42,160 nucleotides of DNA from Vibrio hibernica (GCF_015223435.1 NZ_VHKO01000024.1:1-42160), one strand, 5' to 3'; shown: positions 18,077-28,301, counted from the stretch's first letter. The notes: generated by a model from the sequence alone, not told the origin. Made by a program: numbers and translations.

Positions 18077-19630
18077 TTATGGTTTTATACGTGAAAAAAG
18101 CTTTTCAGCCTCTGCTTTTAAAGCGGCATCTTCACTTTTCATTACCGCTTTTAATAGTTTTTTCGCTGTAGGAAAGTCATCCATCTCAATAAAAGCTTTC
18201 GCTAAGTCTAGCTTACTATTCATTTCACTATCTTCGTCAACATCAAACATAGTCACATTGCCGAGCACGTCAGAAAATTCATCTAAACCAACATCAAGAT
18301 CCGGTTCATCATCAATACCGCTCAATTCTGTCGGCTTATTGTTACGAACGTCAGAAGCCTCTATTTTACTCTCTTTAGGTTCTAACCTTAGCTCATCAAC
18401 CGTTACAGACGTTGACTCGGTTAGATTATCGTCTAATTGAGTATTATCTATTAGTAATGTTTCATCTAAGGAATAAATACCCGGTTCTGGTGATTCTTGA
18501 ATGATGTTCGTATCAAACTCTTGAGGCTCACGTTCAGCATCTTCACAAGCTTCTTTTTCTTGATAAATAGGTAATTCAGAATCATCAAATATAATTCGTG
18601 TTTCTGTTTCTGTTTCTGTTTCTGTTTCTGTTTCTGTTTCTGTTTCTGTTTCTGTTTCTGTTTCTGTTTCTGTTTCTGTTTCTGTTTCTGTTTCTGGGGT
18701 AATCACATCAGTGTCTTGCTTAGAGTCAAGCACAACATAACTCGTTGCAATAAGTTCCTCTGATTTTAATAATCGAGGCTTCGTTGTTTCGCGAGATTGA
18801 CGGTTGAATATCAATCGTAGCAACAGCACGATAAAAAGAAGGGGTAAAATGACAGCAACCCATAGGCTTGGATATTTATTTAACAGCACACGTAAAGTCG
18901 GTATCAGTCCTAAACTTTCAGCATCTTTCGCCTGAGCTTCATGTCTAACACGTTCTTCATCCGTTAATTGGGTTTGTAGTTGGTCAAGCTGAGATTGTAG
19001 ATGCCCTAGTTCAGCATTTAAACGCTGGCTTAATAATTCAAGTTGAGATTGCGTAAACTTTTGATCTTCCTCAGCAAGTTGATCATCACCTTGATTGGCG
19101 CCAGTGATCTGTGCTTCCGTGGCGGAAGATTGCTCGGTAGCATTCAGGGTTTCATCTTGGCTGTTCTTAGGTAAATAGTCTTCTGCTTTTACTGGCACCG
19201 GAGGAATAATATTAGGATCCACTTTTGATGGTATTGGGCGTTCAGCATCCTGAGCCATCCGTTCTTTTGCTTGGGTCACAGATTCAGCTGTAACCTGAGC
19301 ACTATTTGGCATCAATAAAGTACTTCCAGAAATTAACCCATGAATATTGTGATCTTCAAACGCTTTAGAGTTAAGCTTATATATTGCCAGTACCATTTTA
19401 TAAATATTAACCGATTTATCCATTCGATAATCTTTAGCAATCGACCACAACGTTTCCTTTTTAGTTGTCGGACCATAAATATCAATATCACTTTGTTGCA
19501 GTGAAGACTCTGCACTGTGTATATCCTGTACGCTGGCAAGATCCTCTACACCATTCGCATAAGTAATTGGTACTTGAATGAAAAAAAGCAAAGCCAAAGA
19601 GGTGACAAGATGCTTAAAGGTTCGATGCAT
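18077..19630 (-). CDS. FimV/HubP-type polar hub protein, short form with Glu-Thr repeats
   Basis: FimV/HubP proteins bind peptidoglycan at the cell pole and recruit polar chromosome, chemotaxis and pilus factors. From ATG 19630 the protein has 517 residues: a signal peptide (MHRTFKHLVTSLALLFF to about 25), a LysM-like region near 45-105 (ETLWSIAKDYR), a coiled coil near 195-240, one membrane span near 260-280 (WVAVILPLLFIVLLLRLIF), an acidic cytoplasmic part and a C-terminal FimV motif (LDLAKAFIEMDDFPTAKKLL). ATG 19654 is a possible earlier start but would put acidic residues before the signal peptide. V. cholerae HubP is over 1,600 residues, so the cytoplasmic part here is strongly reduced and holds a run of 16 Glu-Thr pairs. 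The position beside truA supports hubP orthology. Confidence 0.85.
   Translation of the reverse strand: MHRTFKHLVTSLALLFFIQVPITYANGVEDLASVQDIHSAESSLQQSDIDIYGPTTKKETLWSIAKDYRMDKSVNIYKMVLAIYKLNSKAFEDHNIHGLISGSTLLMPNSAQVTAESVTQAKERMAQDAERPIPSKVDPNIIPPVPVKAEDYLPKNSQDETLNATEQSSATEAQITGANQGDDQLAEEDQKFTQSQLELLSQRLNAELGHLQSQLDQLQTQLTDEERVRHEAQAKDAESLGLIPTLRVLLNKYPSLWVAVILPLLFIVLLLRLIFNRQSRETTKPRLLKSEELIATSYVVLDSKQDTDVITPETETETETETETETETETETETETETETETETRIIFDDSELPIYQEKEACEDAEREPQEFDTNIIQESPEPGIYSLDETLLIDNTQLDDNLTESTSVTVDELRLEPKESKIEASDVRNNKPTELSGIDDEPDLDVGLDEFSDVLGNVTMFDVDEDSEMNSKLDLAKAFIEMDDFPTAKKLLKAVMKSEDAALKAEAEKLFSRIKP
18601..18696. repeat. Hexanucleotide microsatellite (TTTCTG)16 inside fimV/hubP
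   Basis: Sixteen perfect copies of TTTCTG run without interruption; on the coding strand they read CAGAAA and encode alternating Glu and Thr. Since the unit is six bases, slippage changes repeat number without shifting the frame. The lack of any silent change suggests recent expansion. Confidence 0.97.
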
Positions 19631-19788
19631 AATAAACTCAGTTAATTTGTCCATTTAAAGAATACCCACTCAATATATAGGAATAATCTTAAGAGTGGGT
19701 AATGATCATGACAAAAAACGCAATGAAACAAAGGTTTTGTGCAAATATGTCCAAAATGTCGCTGTGAATAAATATATTAGACAATAAA

Positions 19789-19813
19789 AAACCTCGCGCA
19801 AATGGCGAGGTTT
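19789..19813 (-). terminator. Terminator after asd
   Basis: AAACCTCGC (19789-19797) and GCGAGGTTT (19805-19813) form a perfect 9-bp stem with a 7-base loop, and As at 19786-19791 give a U-run on the minus strand. It lies 18 bases past the asd stop and separates it from fimV. Confidence 0.8.
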
Positions 19814-19830
19814 CATTATTGATAAATGTC

Positions 19831-20844
19831 TTATAAATAATCGCGTATTAAGACTTCAGCAATTTGTACTGCATTGGTGGCTGCACCTTTACGCACATTA
19901 TCCGCAACAACCCACATATTAATACCGCTATGATGGCTAATATCATTACGAACTCGGCCAATCATCACTTCATCTTTGCCACCGCCATCGCGGACTTGAG
20001 TTGGATAATCAATACCACGGAATAGCGTAATACCATCGGTATTCTCAAACAATTCCATCGCTTGTTCTGCATCAATGGGAGTTTGAGTCTCAACATGTAA
20101 CGATTCTGCATAGCCGTAAAATACAGGAACACGAACACAGGTTGGATTAACTTGAATCGATGCATCATTAAAAATTTTCTGTGTTTCCCACACCATTTTC
20201 ATTTCTTCGGCGGTGTAGCCATTTTCGGTGACCATATCGATTTGTGGAATACAGTTGAATGCAATCTGTTGAGCAAAGGCATCGGTTTCAACAGGTAAGC
20301 CATTTAACAGTTTTGCTGTTTGCCCTGCTAGCTCATCAATCCCTTTTTTACCAGCGCCAGAAACTGATTGGTATGTTGATACATTTATACGCTCAATCCC
20401 CACTGCATCTTGAATCGGCTTTAACGCGACAACCATTTGGATAGTTAAGCAGTCTGGGCTGGAGATAATATTACGATTACGAAACTCTGCAATCGCCTGT
20501 GGATTCACATCTGGCACCACAAGGGGAATATCATAGTCATATCGATATTTAGAAGAGCTATCGATAATAATCACGCCCTCATCCGTCGCTATCGGTGCCC
20601 ATTGTTCAGACAATGCAGCATCAACAGCGAATAACGCAATATGAACTTGTGACCAATCAAAGTCTTCGACACTGTTGACATGGATTGTTTTGCCATTAAA
20701 ACGGTAACTCTTACCTTCACTCTCTTCACTTGCGAGTAAAAATAGATTGCCGATTGGAAACTCACGCTCTTTCAGTACCTCAAACATGGCTTCGCCCACT
20801 GCGCCAGTCGCACCCAAAATAGCAATATTAAATTCTTGACTCAT
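19831..20844 (-). CDS. Aspartate-semialdehyde dehydrogenase paralogue (Asd2/Usg type) with altered active site
   Basis: The sequence belongs to the ASADH family, which reduces aspartyl phosphate for lysine, threonine and methionine synthesis. ATG 20844 with GAGG 6 bases upstream gives 337 residues. The NADP loop (ILGATGAVGEAMFEVL), Cys132, Gln159 (STYQSVSGAG), the IAFNCIPQID block and Arg238 are present. The catalytic His, seven residues after the Arg in the family (RxPVxxxH), is Tyr245 here, and the usual PNCST around the cysteine reads PDCLT. Its place between pdxB and fimV/truA matches E. coli usg and the second asd gene of vibrios. It may be weak, altered or inactive; a true asd gene probably lies elsewhere. 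Confidence 0.85.
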   Translation of the reverse strand: MSQEFNIAILGATGAVGEAMFEVLKEREFPIGNLFLLASEESEGKSYRFNGKTIHVNSVEDFDWSQVHIALFAVDAALSEQWAPIATDEGVIIIDSSSKYRYDYDIPLVVPDVNPQAIAEFRNRNIISSPDCLTIQMVVALKPIQDAVGIERINVSTYQSVSGAGKKGIDELAGQTAKLLNGLPVETDAFAQQIAFNCIPQIDMVTENGYTAEEMKMVWETQKIFNDASIQVNPTCVRVPVFYGYAESLHVETQTPIDAEQAMELFENTDGITLFRGIDYPTQVRDGGGKDEVMIGRVRNDISHHSGINMWVVADNVRKGAATNAVQIAEVLIRDYL

Positions 20845-20906
20845 GTAAAACCTCAATTTGAATGGCTGACTTAATGCAACCTGAATTCCAGCCGATGATA
20901 TAAAAA

Positions 20907-22079
20907 TTATTCGGCTTGAATTTGAAAACCTAAAGATGCCAATGGCGTCAGATTGATTGTCTGTTGTGGGGAGGAAATTAAGGTCATCGCACTATATTCA
21001 CGGCGATCCCAATATTGTTTACGCAATCGATCAAATGTTTCCGCTTGCGCCTTCCCATCCAATTGTGACATTTCTCGACGGAATACCGCATCATCATGGC
21101 GCACATCATAAATCAACTGAGTCAAATTGTGCAGTAATGCTTGTGTTTTCTCACGATCTTCACTCCAACCGCTTGATAACTGAACTTGTGAGATCGGAGC
21201 CACAGGTAATAATTCACTGGCCTCTGCTCTATTTTCTAAATTAAGGTATGCACAATAAGCATTAAAAATCATCGTTGTCCCTCGTGCTTTGCCCTCTAAA
21301 CCATAGCCGGCAATATGGGGCGTTGCAAAAGCCAGTAAAGGAAGTAATTCAAGATCGACCTGAGGTTCAAATTCAAATACATCTAAAATGGCAGTAAAGC
21401 CATCTTGTTGCTGTAATCTTATTTTCAATGCCTGATTATCCACAACTGGCCCACGAGCAGCATTGATCAAAATTTGATTAGGACGAAACTTAATAAGACG
21501 CTCAGCGCTAATTAAGTGATGTGTTGGATAATCGCCATTTTTCGTGATGGGCGTATGCAAGCACACCACATCTGATTGTTCTAATAATACATCTAAATCA
21601 ACAAATTGACGTCTATCACCTTGTTGCTGTTTCGGCGGATCGTTAAGTAATACTTTTAAGCCAAGTGCAGCCATGCATTGAGCCAAATAGGATCCTACCT
21701 GCCCCGCACCGATAATACCTATTGTTTTATCAAAAATAGAAAAACCTTGCTGTTGCGCCAGAACCATCAAAACACTGCATACATATTCCGCAACACCAAC
21801 CTTGTTACAACCAGGAGCAGCGGTAAAGAAAATCCCCTTACGTTCAAGCAACGCTTGGTCAACATGGTCATGCCCAGCTGTGGCCGTTCCGACAAATTTC
21901 AATTTATTGGCTTTTGTCAGTAAAGCAGCATTCACTTTCGTTACCGAGCGGATCATTAATGCGTCTACATCCACCAAATCATCTGCCGTTAATGTCCGGC
22001 CCGGTAACATTTTAACTTCACCAATCTGGTTAAATAAGGCTTCAACGTAAGGCATGTTTTCATCGATGACGATTTTCAT
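20907..22079 (-). CDS. pdxB: 4-phosphoerythronate dehydrogenase
   Basis: PdxB oxidises 4-phosphoerythronate in the DXP-dependent pyridoxal phosphate pathway. The 390 residues start [20 protein letters not shown]. The NAD-binding fold shows [21 protein letters not shown], with catalytic-region motifs [22 protein letters not shown] and [16 protein letters not shown] (catalytic His), and a C-terminal dimerisation domain follows. It lies between fabB and asd, as in the pdxB-usg-truA order of E. coli; the gap to asd is 62 bases, so the two are probably co-transcribed. Confidence 0.97.
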   Translation of the reverse strand: MKIVIDENMPYVEALFNQIGEVKMLPGRTLTADDLVDVDALMIRSVTKVNAALLTKANKLKFVGTATAGHDHVDQALLERKGIFFTAAPGCNKVGVAEYVCSVLMVLAQQQGFSIFDKTIGIIGAGQVGSYLAQCMAALGLKVLLNDPPKQQQGDRRQFVDLDVLLEQSDVVCLHTPITKNGDYPTHHLISAERLIKFRPNQILINAARGPVVDNQALKIRLQQQDGFTAILDVFEFEPQVDLELLPLLAFATPHIAGYGLEGKARGTTMIFNAYCAYLNLENRAEASELLPVAPISQVQLSSGWSEDREKTQALLHNLTQLIYDVRHDDAVFRREMSQLDGKAQAETFDRLRKQYWDRREYSAMTLISSPQQTINLTPLASLGFQIQAE

Positions 22080-22129
22080 TACGGATTCTCAAGATGGATT
22101 ATTCAAAAATAGGATAGTTATCATACAAA

Positions 22130-22162
22130 AAATCCTCAACTTAATTAATAAGCCGAGGATTT
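22130..22162 (-). terminator. Terminator after fabB
   Basis: AAATCCTC (22130-22137) pairs with GAGGATTT (22155-22162); inside, CTTA and TAAG extend the stem across a small internal bulge. As at 22127-22132 give a U-run on the minus strand. It separates fabB from pdxB. Confidence 0.8.
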
Positions 22163-22194
22163 ATTTTATTCATATGGCCATTTGGCTCAGAATA

Positions 22195-23418
22195 TTATGC
22201 TTCGTATTTTTTAATCACAAGCGTGGCGTTAGTACCACCAAAACCAAAGCTGTTAGACATAACTGTTTTTAACTCTTGTTCACGAGTCTCAGTTACGATG
22301 TCTAGACCTTCAGCAGCTGGATCTAACGTTTCAATGTTAATGCTTGGTGCAATGAAGTTATGTTGAAGCATTAATGTTGAATAAATCGCTTCATGCACAC
22401 CTGCCGCACCAAGTGCGTGGCCGGTCATTGCTTTGGTTGCAGAGATTGCAGGGCATTTACCGCCGCTATTTTTACCAAATACTTCTTGAATTGCACCTAG
22501 CTCTTTTACATCGCCCACAGGAGTTGATGTGCCGTGAGTATTGACATAATCGACAGAATCAACGCCTTGCATCGCCATCTTCATACAACGAACCGCGCCT
22601 TCACCAGAAGGGGCAACCATGTCATATCCATCAGATGTCGCGCCGTAACCTACGATTTCGCCATAGATTTTTGCGCCACGAGCCAGTGCGTGCTCAAGTT
22701 CTTCAACCACAACCATACCGCCACCGCCAGAGATAACAAAACCATCGCGGTTTGCATCATAAGTACGAGAAGCTTTCGTTGGTTCTTCATTATATTTTGT
22801 GGATAACGCACCCATTGCATCAAACATCATCGCTGAAGACCAGTGAAGCTCTTCACCACCACCAGCAAACACAATATCTTGTTTACCCAGTTGGATAAGC
22901 TCTAATGCATGACCAATACAGTGTGCAGATGTCGCACAAGCAGAACTCATGGTGTAGTTTACGCCACGAATTTTAAATGGTGTTGCAAGACATGCTGAAA
23001 CCGTTGAAGCCATAGTACGTGGAACCATATATGGCCCTACACGTTTTACACCTTTCTCACGAATAGTATCAACCGAGATCACTTGGTTTTGTGATGAGAT
23101 ACCACCAGAACCAGCCACTAAGCCAGTACGGTCATTAGAAACTTGATCATCGGTTAATTGAGAATCTTCAACTGCTTGCTGCATAGCAAGATAAGCGTAA
23201 GAAGCGGTATCGCCCATGAAACGCATGTGTTTACGATCAATATGCTCACTTGGCGTAATTTTCAAATCACCCCAAACTTGAGAACGAAGACCAGCTTCTT
23301 TAAATTGCTCAGAGGCTGTAATGCCCGATTTGCCTGTTTTTAAAGACGCTAATACTTCTTCTACGTTATTACCAATACTAGAGACAATCCCTAGACCAGT
23401 GATGACGGCTCGTTTCAT
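22195..23418 (-). CDS. fabB: 3-oxoacyl-[acyl-carrier-protein] synthase I
   Basis: FabB elongates acyl-ACP and is needed for unsaturated fatty acid synthesis. The 407 residues start [18 protein letters not shown]. The catalytic cysteine is in [12 protein letters not shown], with histidines in [11 protein letters not shown] and [13 protein letters not shown] and lysine in [10 protein letters not shown]. Length is one more than in E. coli. AGGAATG precedes the ATG. It is divergent from mnmC across 192 bases; I did not find a convincing FabR or full FadR operator there. A terminator follows. Confidence 0.98.
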   Translation of the reverse strand: MKRAVITGLGIVSSIGNNVEEVLASLKTGKSGITASEQFKEAGLRSQVWGDLKITPSEHIDRKHMRFMGDTASYAYLAMQQAVEDSQLTDDQVSNDRTGLVAGSGGISSQNQVISVDTIREKGVKRVGPYMVPRTMASTVSACLATPFKIRGVNYTMSSACATSAHCIGHALELIQLGKQDIVFAGGGEELHWSSAMMFDAMGALSTKYNEEPTKASRTYDANRDGFVISGGGGMVVVEELEHALARGAKIYGEIVGYGATSDGYDMVAPSGEGAVRCMKMAMQGVDSVDYVNTHGTSTPVGDVKELGAIQEVFGKNSGGKCPAISATKAMTGHALGAAGVHEAIYSTLMLQHNFIAPSINIETLDPAAEGLDIVTETREQELKTVMSNSFGFGGTNATLVIKKYEA

Positions 23419-23610
23419 GTGACATTCCTATAATTCAAAAATCGTGTAATGATAACTGACTTGCTATTGCTAAGTGGTCAGCTTTCCTAAATGTTACCCT
23501 TTTGCATTGCGTTTTATCAGTAAAATTTACAATGCGGGACTTTGTTAATAAATATAAGGTTCTGCAATGGGTATATAATAGCCCTAAATCGACCCAAAAT
23601 GACAGGTAAT

Positions 23611-25695
23611 ATGAGTTCAATACAAAACGCTAAACTAGATTGGAACGAATCTGGCACTCCAGTCTCCCATCAGTTTGATGATGTCTATTTTTCTAACGCT
23701 AATGGCCTTGAAGAAAGTCGCTATGTTTTCATCAAACAAAACCACCTTCCAGAACGCTGGGAGTCTTTCTCTCAGCCTCGCTTCACCATTGCAGAAACTG
23801 GATTTGGTACTGGACTTAATTTTTTAGCGGCCTGGCAACAGTTTGATGCTTTTCGCACTGAACATCCACAGGCTAGCCTTAAACAGTTACATTTTATTAG
23901 CTTTGAAAAATACCCAATCAGTATAGGCGACTTAATTAAAGCTCATGCAGCTTGGCCCGAATTAGCTCAATACGCCCAACAATTACAAGACATATATCCT
24001 ATTGCCATACCTGAATGCCACCGATTAATTCTTGCTGATGGCATGATAACGCTTGATTTGTGGTTTGGGGATATCCATGACAGCCTCCCTAAAATTGCCA
24101 ACAATCAAGATGGTATAATTGACGCATGGTTCCTAGATGGGTTCGCTCCAAGTAAAAATCAAGACATGTGGAACGATGACCTCTTTAATGGCATGGCATC
24201 GATGACTAAACAGCATGGAACCTGCGCGACTTTTACCGCCGCAGGTTTCGTTCGCCGAGGGTTGATTGAAGCTGGCTTTGACATGAAAAAAGTCAAAGGG
24301 TTTGGCATTAAACGTGAAATGATAGCGGGCACTCTGCGAGCCCAAGCGATAACCTCATCCCAAACTCGCTCCAATATCCCACCTTGGTTTGCTCGGCAAC
24401 CCGCACTAAACATCAAACAAACTAAGACAGAAGCTGATCCCAACTTATCGGATTTAGGTAACATCGCCATTATAGGTGGCGGTATTGCCAGTGCGGCTCT
24501 CGCGCAAGCTTTACATCGACGCGGGCTCACCGTCACTTTATATTGTGAAGATGAAGAAACGGCGTTAGGGGCTTCTGGCAATAAACAAGGGGCATTATAT
24601 CCTCTAATCGCAGAGCCTGAATCACCATTAAATCGATTCTTTGCTCCTGCTTTTTTATACGCTCGTCAATTCGTACAGCAAGCGGCTCAAAATATTGAGT
24701 TTGATTATGATTTTTGTGGTGTGACTCAATTAGCGTGGAATGAAAAAGCTAAAAGCAAACTAGACAAAATAATCATTAATGGGTATCCCGAATCTTTTAT
24801 CCAAGCATTAGATGCAAAGAAAACCTCACAAACTATTGGTCTTAATATTGATCAGGAAAGCGTATTTTATCCACTTGGTGGCTGGTTGTGCCCTCAACAA
24901 CTCACTCAAAACACTATTAAAGCATTACAAAATAGTGACCGTTTTGAGGTTCATTTTAATACACGTATTGAGACATTACATTACTGCAAAGATGAGCAAG
25001 TTTGGCAACTAAAAACATCAGGTAAAGCTTTCAAGCATAATGTCGTGGTTGTCGCGAATGGTCATCAATTTAGTCGATTTGAACAACTGAAATCCATTGC
25101 TGCAACACCAGTGAAAGGACAAGTTAGCCATATTCCTAGCACTGAAAACTTAACCAAGCTGAAAACGGTTCTTTGTTATGATGGATATATGACACCTCAT
25201 AACCCTAACAATAATCATCATTGTATTGGTGCCAGTTACGATCGAAATAATATTGACCATGAATTTGATCCACAAGCTCAACAAAGTAACGGAGAGCGTT
25301 TAGTTCATTGCATCCCAAATCAAGACTGGCCAAAAGAAGTGAGCACCGAGAATAATAACTCTCGCCAAGGGATCAGAAGTGTCACCCGTGATCATCTCCC
25401 CTTTATCGGCAATGTTTGTCAGTTTGAACCCATAGCAGAAAGCTATCGCAAAATTGATCCACAAATTCTAAGGACATACCCAGAATTAATGCCAGACATA
25501 CCACAGTATAAAAACTTATTTTGCATGGTAGGACTTGGTGCTAGAGGTTTATGTTCAGCGCCATTATTGGCTGAAATCCTAGCCTCGCAGATTGTTGGCG
25601 ATCCAATGCCATTACCTACTGAGGTATTAGAAAAACTACACCCAGCCAGAATGTGGGTAAGAAGAATGTTAAAAGGCAGACCTATTGAAAGTTAA
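23611..25695 (+). CDS. mnmC: Bifunctional tRNA mnm5s2U34 biosynthesis protein MnmC
   Basis: MnmC finishes the mnm5s2U modification at tRNA wobble position 34. The N-terminal methyltransferase half shows [18 protein letters not shown] and [17 protein letters not shown]; the C-terminal FAD-dependent oxidoreductase half begins near residue 270 with [20 protein letters not shown] and ends with a [14 protein letters not shown] motif. I chose ATG 23611 (694 residues) because AGGTAAT precedes it and the protein then begins close to the family start ([21 protein letters not shown]). Open codons extend to 23542. A TATAAT box at 23574-23579 is a likely -10. A perfect 13-bp hairpin terminator follows. 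Confidence 0.96.
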   Translation: MSSIQNAKLDWNESGTPVSHQFDDVYFSNANGLEESRYVFIKQNHLPERWESFSQPRFTIAETGFGTGLNFLAAWQQFDAFRTEHPQASLKQLHFISFEKYPISIGDLIKAHAAWPELAQYAQQLQDIYPIAIPECHRLILADGMITLDLWFGDIHDSLPKIANNQDGIIDAWFLDGFAPSKNQDMWNDDLFNGMASMTKQHGTCATFTAAGFVRRGLIEAGFDMKKVKGFGIKREMIAGTLRAQAITSSQTRSNIPPWFARQPALNIKQTKTEADPNLSDLGNIAIIGGGIASAALAQALHRRGLTVTLYCEDEETALGASGNKQGALYPLIAEPESPLNRFFAPAFLYARQFVQQAAQNIEFDYDFCGVTQLAWNEKAKSKLDKIIINGYPESFIQALDAKKTSQTIGLNIDQESVFYPLGGWLCPQQLTQNTIKALQNSDRFEVHFNTRIETLHYCKDEQVWQLKTSGKAFKHNVVVVANGHQFSRFEQLKSIAATPVKGQVSHIPSTENLTKLKTVLCYDGYMTPHNPNNNHHCIGASYDRNNIDHEFDPQAQQSNGERLVHCIPNQDWPKEVSTENNNSRQGIRSVTRDHLPFIGNVCQFEPIAESYRKIDPQILRTYPELMPDIPQYKNLFCMVGLGARGLCSAPLLAEILASQIVGDPMPLPTEVLEKLHPARMWVRRMLKGRPIES

Positions 25696-25734
25696 AATAA
25701 CAAAGGTTAAAACAATAAAAGCTTAGAAAAACAT

Positions 25735-25764
25735 AAAGGTGTTGATCTCACGATCAACACCTTT
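25735..25764. terminator. Bidirectional terminator between mnmC and the FMN reductase gene
   Basis: A perfect 13-bp stem, AAAGGTGTTGATC (25735-25747) with GATCAACACCTTT (25752-25764), has a TCAC loop. It lies between two convergent genes and can serve both. Confidence 0.85.
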
Positions 25765-25792
25765 ATTTATGAAGCTAACACTATTTAAAATA

Positions 25793-26320
25793 TTAAGCGC
25801 TTAATGTTGCCGCGGCGGCTGCTAGTTGCACTTTAATTGCATCATCGGTTGGTTTACCAGACTGCATATCAAACACGTCATAAAAACTTGGAATAGACAC
25901 GGATGCTTTTACATCTGCATGGAAGAAAGCAGCCGATCCAGTTGCTTGAGCTAAAACACTTTGCGCTCCACCAGGGCCAGGGCTTGCAGATAAGTAAACA
26001 ACCGGCTTGTGAGCAAACATTTGTTGGTTAATACGGGAAGCCCAATCAAATAAGTTTTTATAAGCCGCCGTATAAGTACCATTATGCTCAGCAAGGGAAA
26101 TCACAAAAGCATCGGCACTTTCTAACTTAGCAAAATACGCTTGGGCACCTTCAGGGCGACCTACTTCTTTTTCAGTATCTTCACTAAATAAAGGAACGTT
26201 AAAATCGTTAAGATCTAACACCTCAACATCAGCGCCATCGACAAGGCCAGCGGTATAAGCCGCCAGTGATTTATTGATTGAGTTGAAACTTGTGCTAGCA
26301 CCAAATGCGATAATTTTCAT
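25793..26320 (-). CDS. NAD(P)H-dependent FMN reductase family protein
   Basis: The 175-residue protein has the flavodoxin-like fold of the NADPH-dependent FMN reductase family. The phosphate-binding loop is GASTSFNSINKSLA, followed by LISLAEHNGTYTAAYKNLFDWASR-type flavin contacts (visible as ISLAEHNGTYTAAYKNLFDW) and YLSASPGPGGAQSVL. Members reduce FMN, quinones or azo compounds; the true substrate cannot be told from sequence. It stands as a single minus-strand gene between mnmC and yfcL, with 136 bases upstream. Confidence 0.88.
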   Translation of the reverse strand: MKIIAFGASTSFNSINKSLAAYTAGLVDGADVEVLDLNDFNVPLFSEDTEKEVGRPEGAQAYFAKLESADAFVISLAEHNGTYTAAYKNLFDWASRINQQMFAHKPVVYLSASPGPGGAQSVLAQATGSAAFFHADVKASVSIPSFYDVFDMQSGKPTDDAIKVQLAAAAATLSA

Positions 26321-26456
26321 TGTGACTCCATTATATTAGAAAGTAGTTTTTAACTGTGTAAGCTAAGATAGTTGAAAACAAAATCGATAACAGTCATTGA
26401 ATCCTATTAAGATGTTCAAGAAATTAGAACATGATGATAGTAATATCTAAAAATAA

Positions 26457-26720
26457 TTAAATTGAATGACTCAACTTCTGCCACATAGCCGCAACAATCA
26501 CTTGATCGGCAGGCGTTAATTCATTACGAGCAGCATCTAAACTTGATTGAATTCGCTGTTTAAAAATAGCAATATCCTGGATCTCTTCTTGCTCACAATC
26601 GGCCGCTGAAAGCGAAATATGTCCGCGTAAATACCCACCAGCAAAAAGCTCATCATCCGATGCTTTTTCAACAGTCATATCAATGGTTTCTAATAATCGT
26701 TCTTCTAATTCAATAATCAT
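26457..26720 (-). CDS. yfcL: YfcL family protein
   Basis: This 87-residue soluble protein matches E. coli YfcL (92 residues) in length, composition and place. It starts MIIELEERLLETIDMTVEKASDDELFAGGYLRGH and is acidic and helical. No function is established. It lies 10 bases downstream of the epmC stop, so the two are almost certainly one operon, the same pairing as yfcM-yfcL in E. coli. Confidence 0.9.
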   Translation of the reverse strand: MIIELEERLLETIDMTVEKASDDELFAGGYLRGHISLSAADCEQEEIQDIAIFKQRIQSSLDAARNELTPADQVIVAAMWQKLSHSI

Positions 26721-26730
26721 CTATTACTCG

Positions 26731-27270
26731 TTACTTAATTATAAATAGGGGTGGGGTTAATTCTGGTGTTTGATAAAAATCACGCAATGCATCCGACAAC
26801 ATTTTAACTCGCTTTGGTAGGCCTTGTTGCAAAACATGCAATACTTCATTGTGTACTTTTGCCATAAAGGCTAAACGATCCGGCTCAATATCACCATGTA
26901 AATTGTCACAACTTACCGTGAACGAAAACCCAGCACTTACCGATAAAATCCACTCATAAGCCTGTGGGCGTATTTCTACCTTTTCAAAGTCAGCCTGCAC
27001 TTGGGCAGTTCTGCCATCTGGCTCATACCAATAACCAAAATCTTCTAATAAGCGCCGCTTGGGCCCAGCCACACACCAATGCGAAATTTCGTGCATAGCT
27101 GATGCATAAAAACCACGCGCAAAAATAATCCTGTGATATGGCGTATTTTCATCAGCAGGTAAATAAATAGGTTCATCTCCACCAAGCTCTAGCTGAGTTT
27201 GATAGGACTCAGCAAAAGTTTGATTAAAAAGACGAATAATATCCGGATATTGATGGCGAGATTCAAGCAT
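26731..27270 (-). CDS. epmC: Elongation factor P hydroxylase EpmC (YfcM)
   Basis: EpmC hydroxylates the beta-lysylated lysine of elongation factor P, the last step of that modification. The 179 residues match E. coli YfcM (182): EPIYLPADENTPYHRIIFARGF, then ASAMHEISHWCVAG, whose two histidines are likely metal ligands, and LEDFGYWYEPDGRTAQVQ. SCDNLHGDIEPDRLAF is another conserved block. The modification genes epmA and epmB are not in this window. It starts the epmC-yfcL operon. Confidence 0.94.
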   Translation of the reverse strand: MLESRHQYPDIIRLFNQTFAESYQTQLELGGDEPIYLPADENTPYHRIIFARGFYASAMHEISHWCVAGPKRRLLEDFGYWYEPDGRTAQVQADFEKVEIRPQAYEWILSVSAGFSFTVSCDNLHGDIEPDRLAFMAKVHNEVLHVLQQGLPKRVKMLSDALRDFYQTPELTPPLFIIK

Positions 27271-27503
27271 TAAATTTATTCTTTCCGTACAACATAGGAA
27301 TGCATTGTCCTCACTTTTTAACTTCAGGTAAAGCCAATAAAAATCACCTTTTAGCTATCATATACAAAACAAAAAAATCAGATTAGTTTTTATAATCCAA
27401 AACACCTTATTTATTACGATATTTCTCATTAGTCAAACGAGATCTTTATCACTAAAATCTGCACTTCATTATTTATTTACCCTATCTTTTCGTGAGCATC
27501 GCC

Positions 27504-28127
27504 ATGTTACTTAGCATTATTTATATTATTGGTATTACCGCAGAAGCCATGACAGGCGCATTAAGTGCAGGCCGTCGAAATATGGATTGGTTTGGCGTTA
27601 TGCTTGTTGCAAGCGCAACGGCCATTGGTGGTGGTAGTGTAAGAGATATTCTATTAGGAAATTACCCATTGAGCTGGGTGCAACATCCGGAATACTTGCT
27701 GATCACATGCGTGGCCGGAGTATTAACGACATGGCTTGCCAAATGGGTAGTCAAATTCAAAGGTGTTTTTATTCGCCTTGACGCATTAGGACTGGCAGCA
27801 TTTAGTATTATTGGTTGTCAAAAAGGCATTAACATGGGATTGCCACCGAGTATTTGCGTGGTAGCCGCGATTGTTACTGGCGTTTTTGGTGGGTTGCTAC
27901 GTGATCTGATCTGCAGACAAACACCATTGGTTTTACATCAAGAATTGTACGCGGCGGTCGCTTTCATTGTTGCGTGCTTATATTTAACACTTCAACACTT
28001 TGCCATTGATGAAAATATTACGATTATCACCAGCTTAGTGGTCGGGTATCTTGTTCGCATGGCATCGGTGAGGTTTAAATGGCGACTGCCTATTTTTGAG
28101 TTAAAAGTTGAAGGTTCGGTGCATTAA
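27504..28127 (+). CDS. yicG: TRIC/UPF0126 family membrane protein YicG
   Basis: This inner-membrane protein of about 207 residues has six or seven hydrophobic segments and two copies of the UPF0126 repeat, each with a Gly-rich signature: TAIGGGSVRDILLG and TGVFGGLLRDLIC. Members are related to trimeric intracellular cation channels, and some bacterial relatives are linked to glycine or cation transport; the substrate here is unknown. ATG 27504 is chosen because MLLSIIYIIGITAEAMTGAL aligns with the start of E. coli YicG; GTG 27492 is in frame. It is divergent from epmC across about 230 bases. Confidence 0.9.
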   Translation: MLLSIIYIIGITAEAMTGALSAGRRNMDWFGVMLVASATAIGGGSVRDILLGNYPLSWVQHPEYLLITCVAGVLTTWLAKWVVKFKGVFIRLDALGLAAFSIIGCQKGINMGLPPSICVVAAIVTGVFGGLLRDLICRQTPLVLHQELYAAVAFIVACLYLTLQHFAIDENITIITSLVVGYLVRMASVRFKWRLPIFELKVEGSVH

Positions 28128-28242
28128 ACCTTACTTGTATATTCAAAAGACATTTTTTGATATGGAACTTAAGCTCTGATTTTAACAGCCCACAAGAGTA
28201 CAGCATTCCGCTTGCCTGAATCCCCGTAAGAATTTAAAGTAT

Positions 28243-28269
28243 AAAAAAAGACACCCTAGGACGGACGCC
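28243..28269 (-). terminator. Terminator after the accessory secreted-protein genes
   Basis: On the minus strand GGCGTCC, a 6-base loop and GGGTGTC form a 7-bp stem with three G-U pairs, followed by seven Ts (28249-28243). It lies 32 bases past the stop of the short gene at 28302. Confidence 0.65.
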
Positions 28270-28301
28270 TTAATTGAATGTATTAGATCTACTCTAACTC
28301 A

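Noticed and set aside
18601..18696. CRISPR or minisatellite interpretation of the repeated block
   Set aside because: The unit is six bases without spacers and lies in frame within a coding sequence; it is a simple microsatellite.
23472..23488. Possible FadR operator between fabB and mnmC (AAGTGGTCAGC)
   Set aside because: Only the left half resembles the FadR consensus; the right half does not, so it is not reported as a site.
24159..24581. 140-codon minus-strand frame inside mnmC
   Set aside because: It is antisense to conserved mnmC sequence across the domain junction and looks like a by-product of codon bias.
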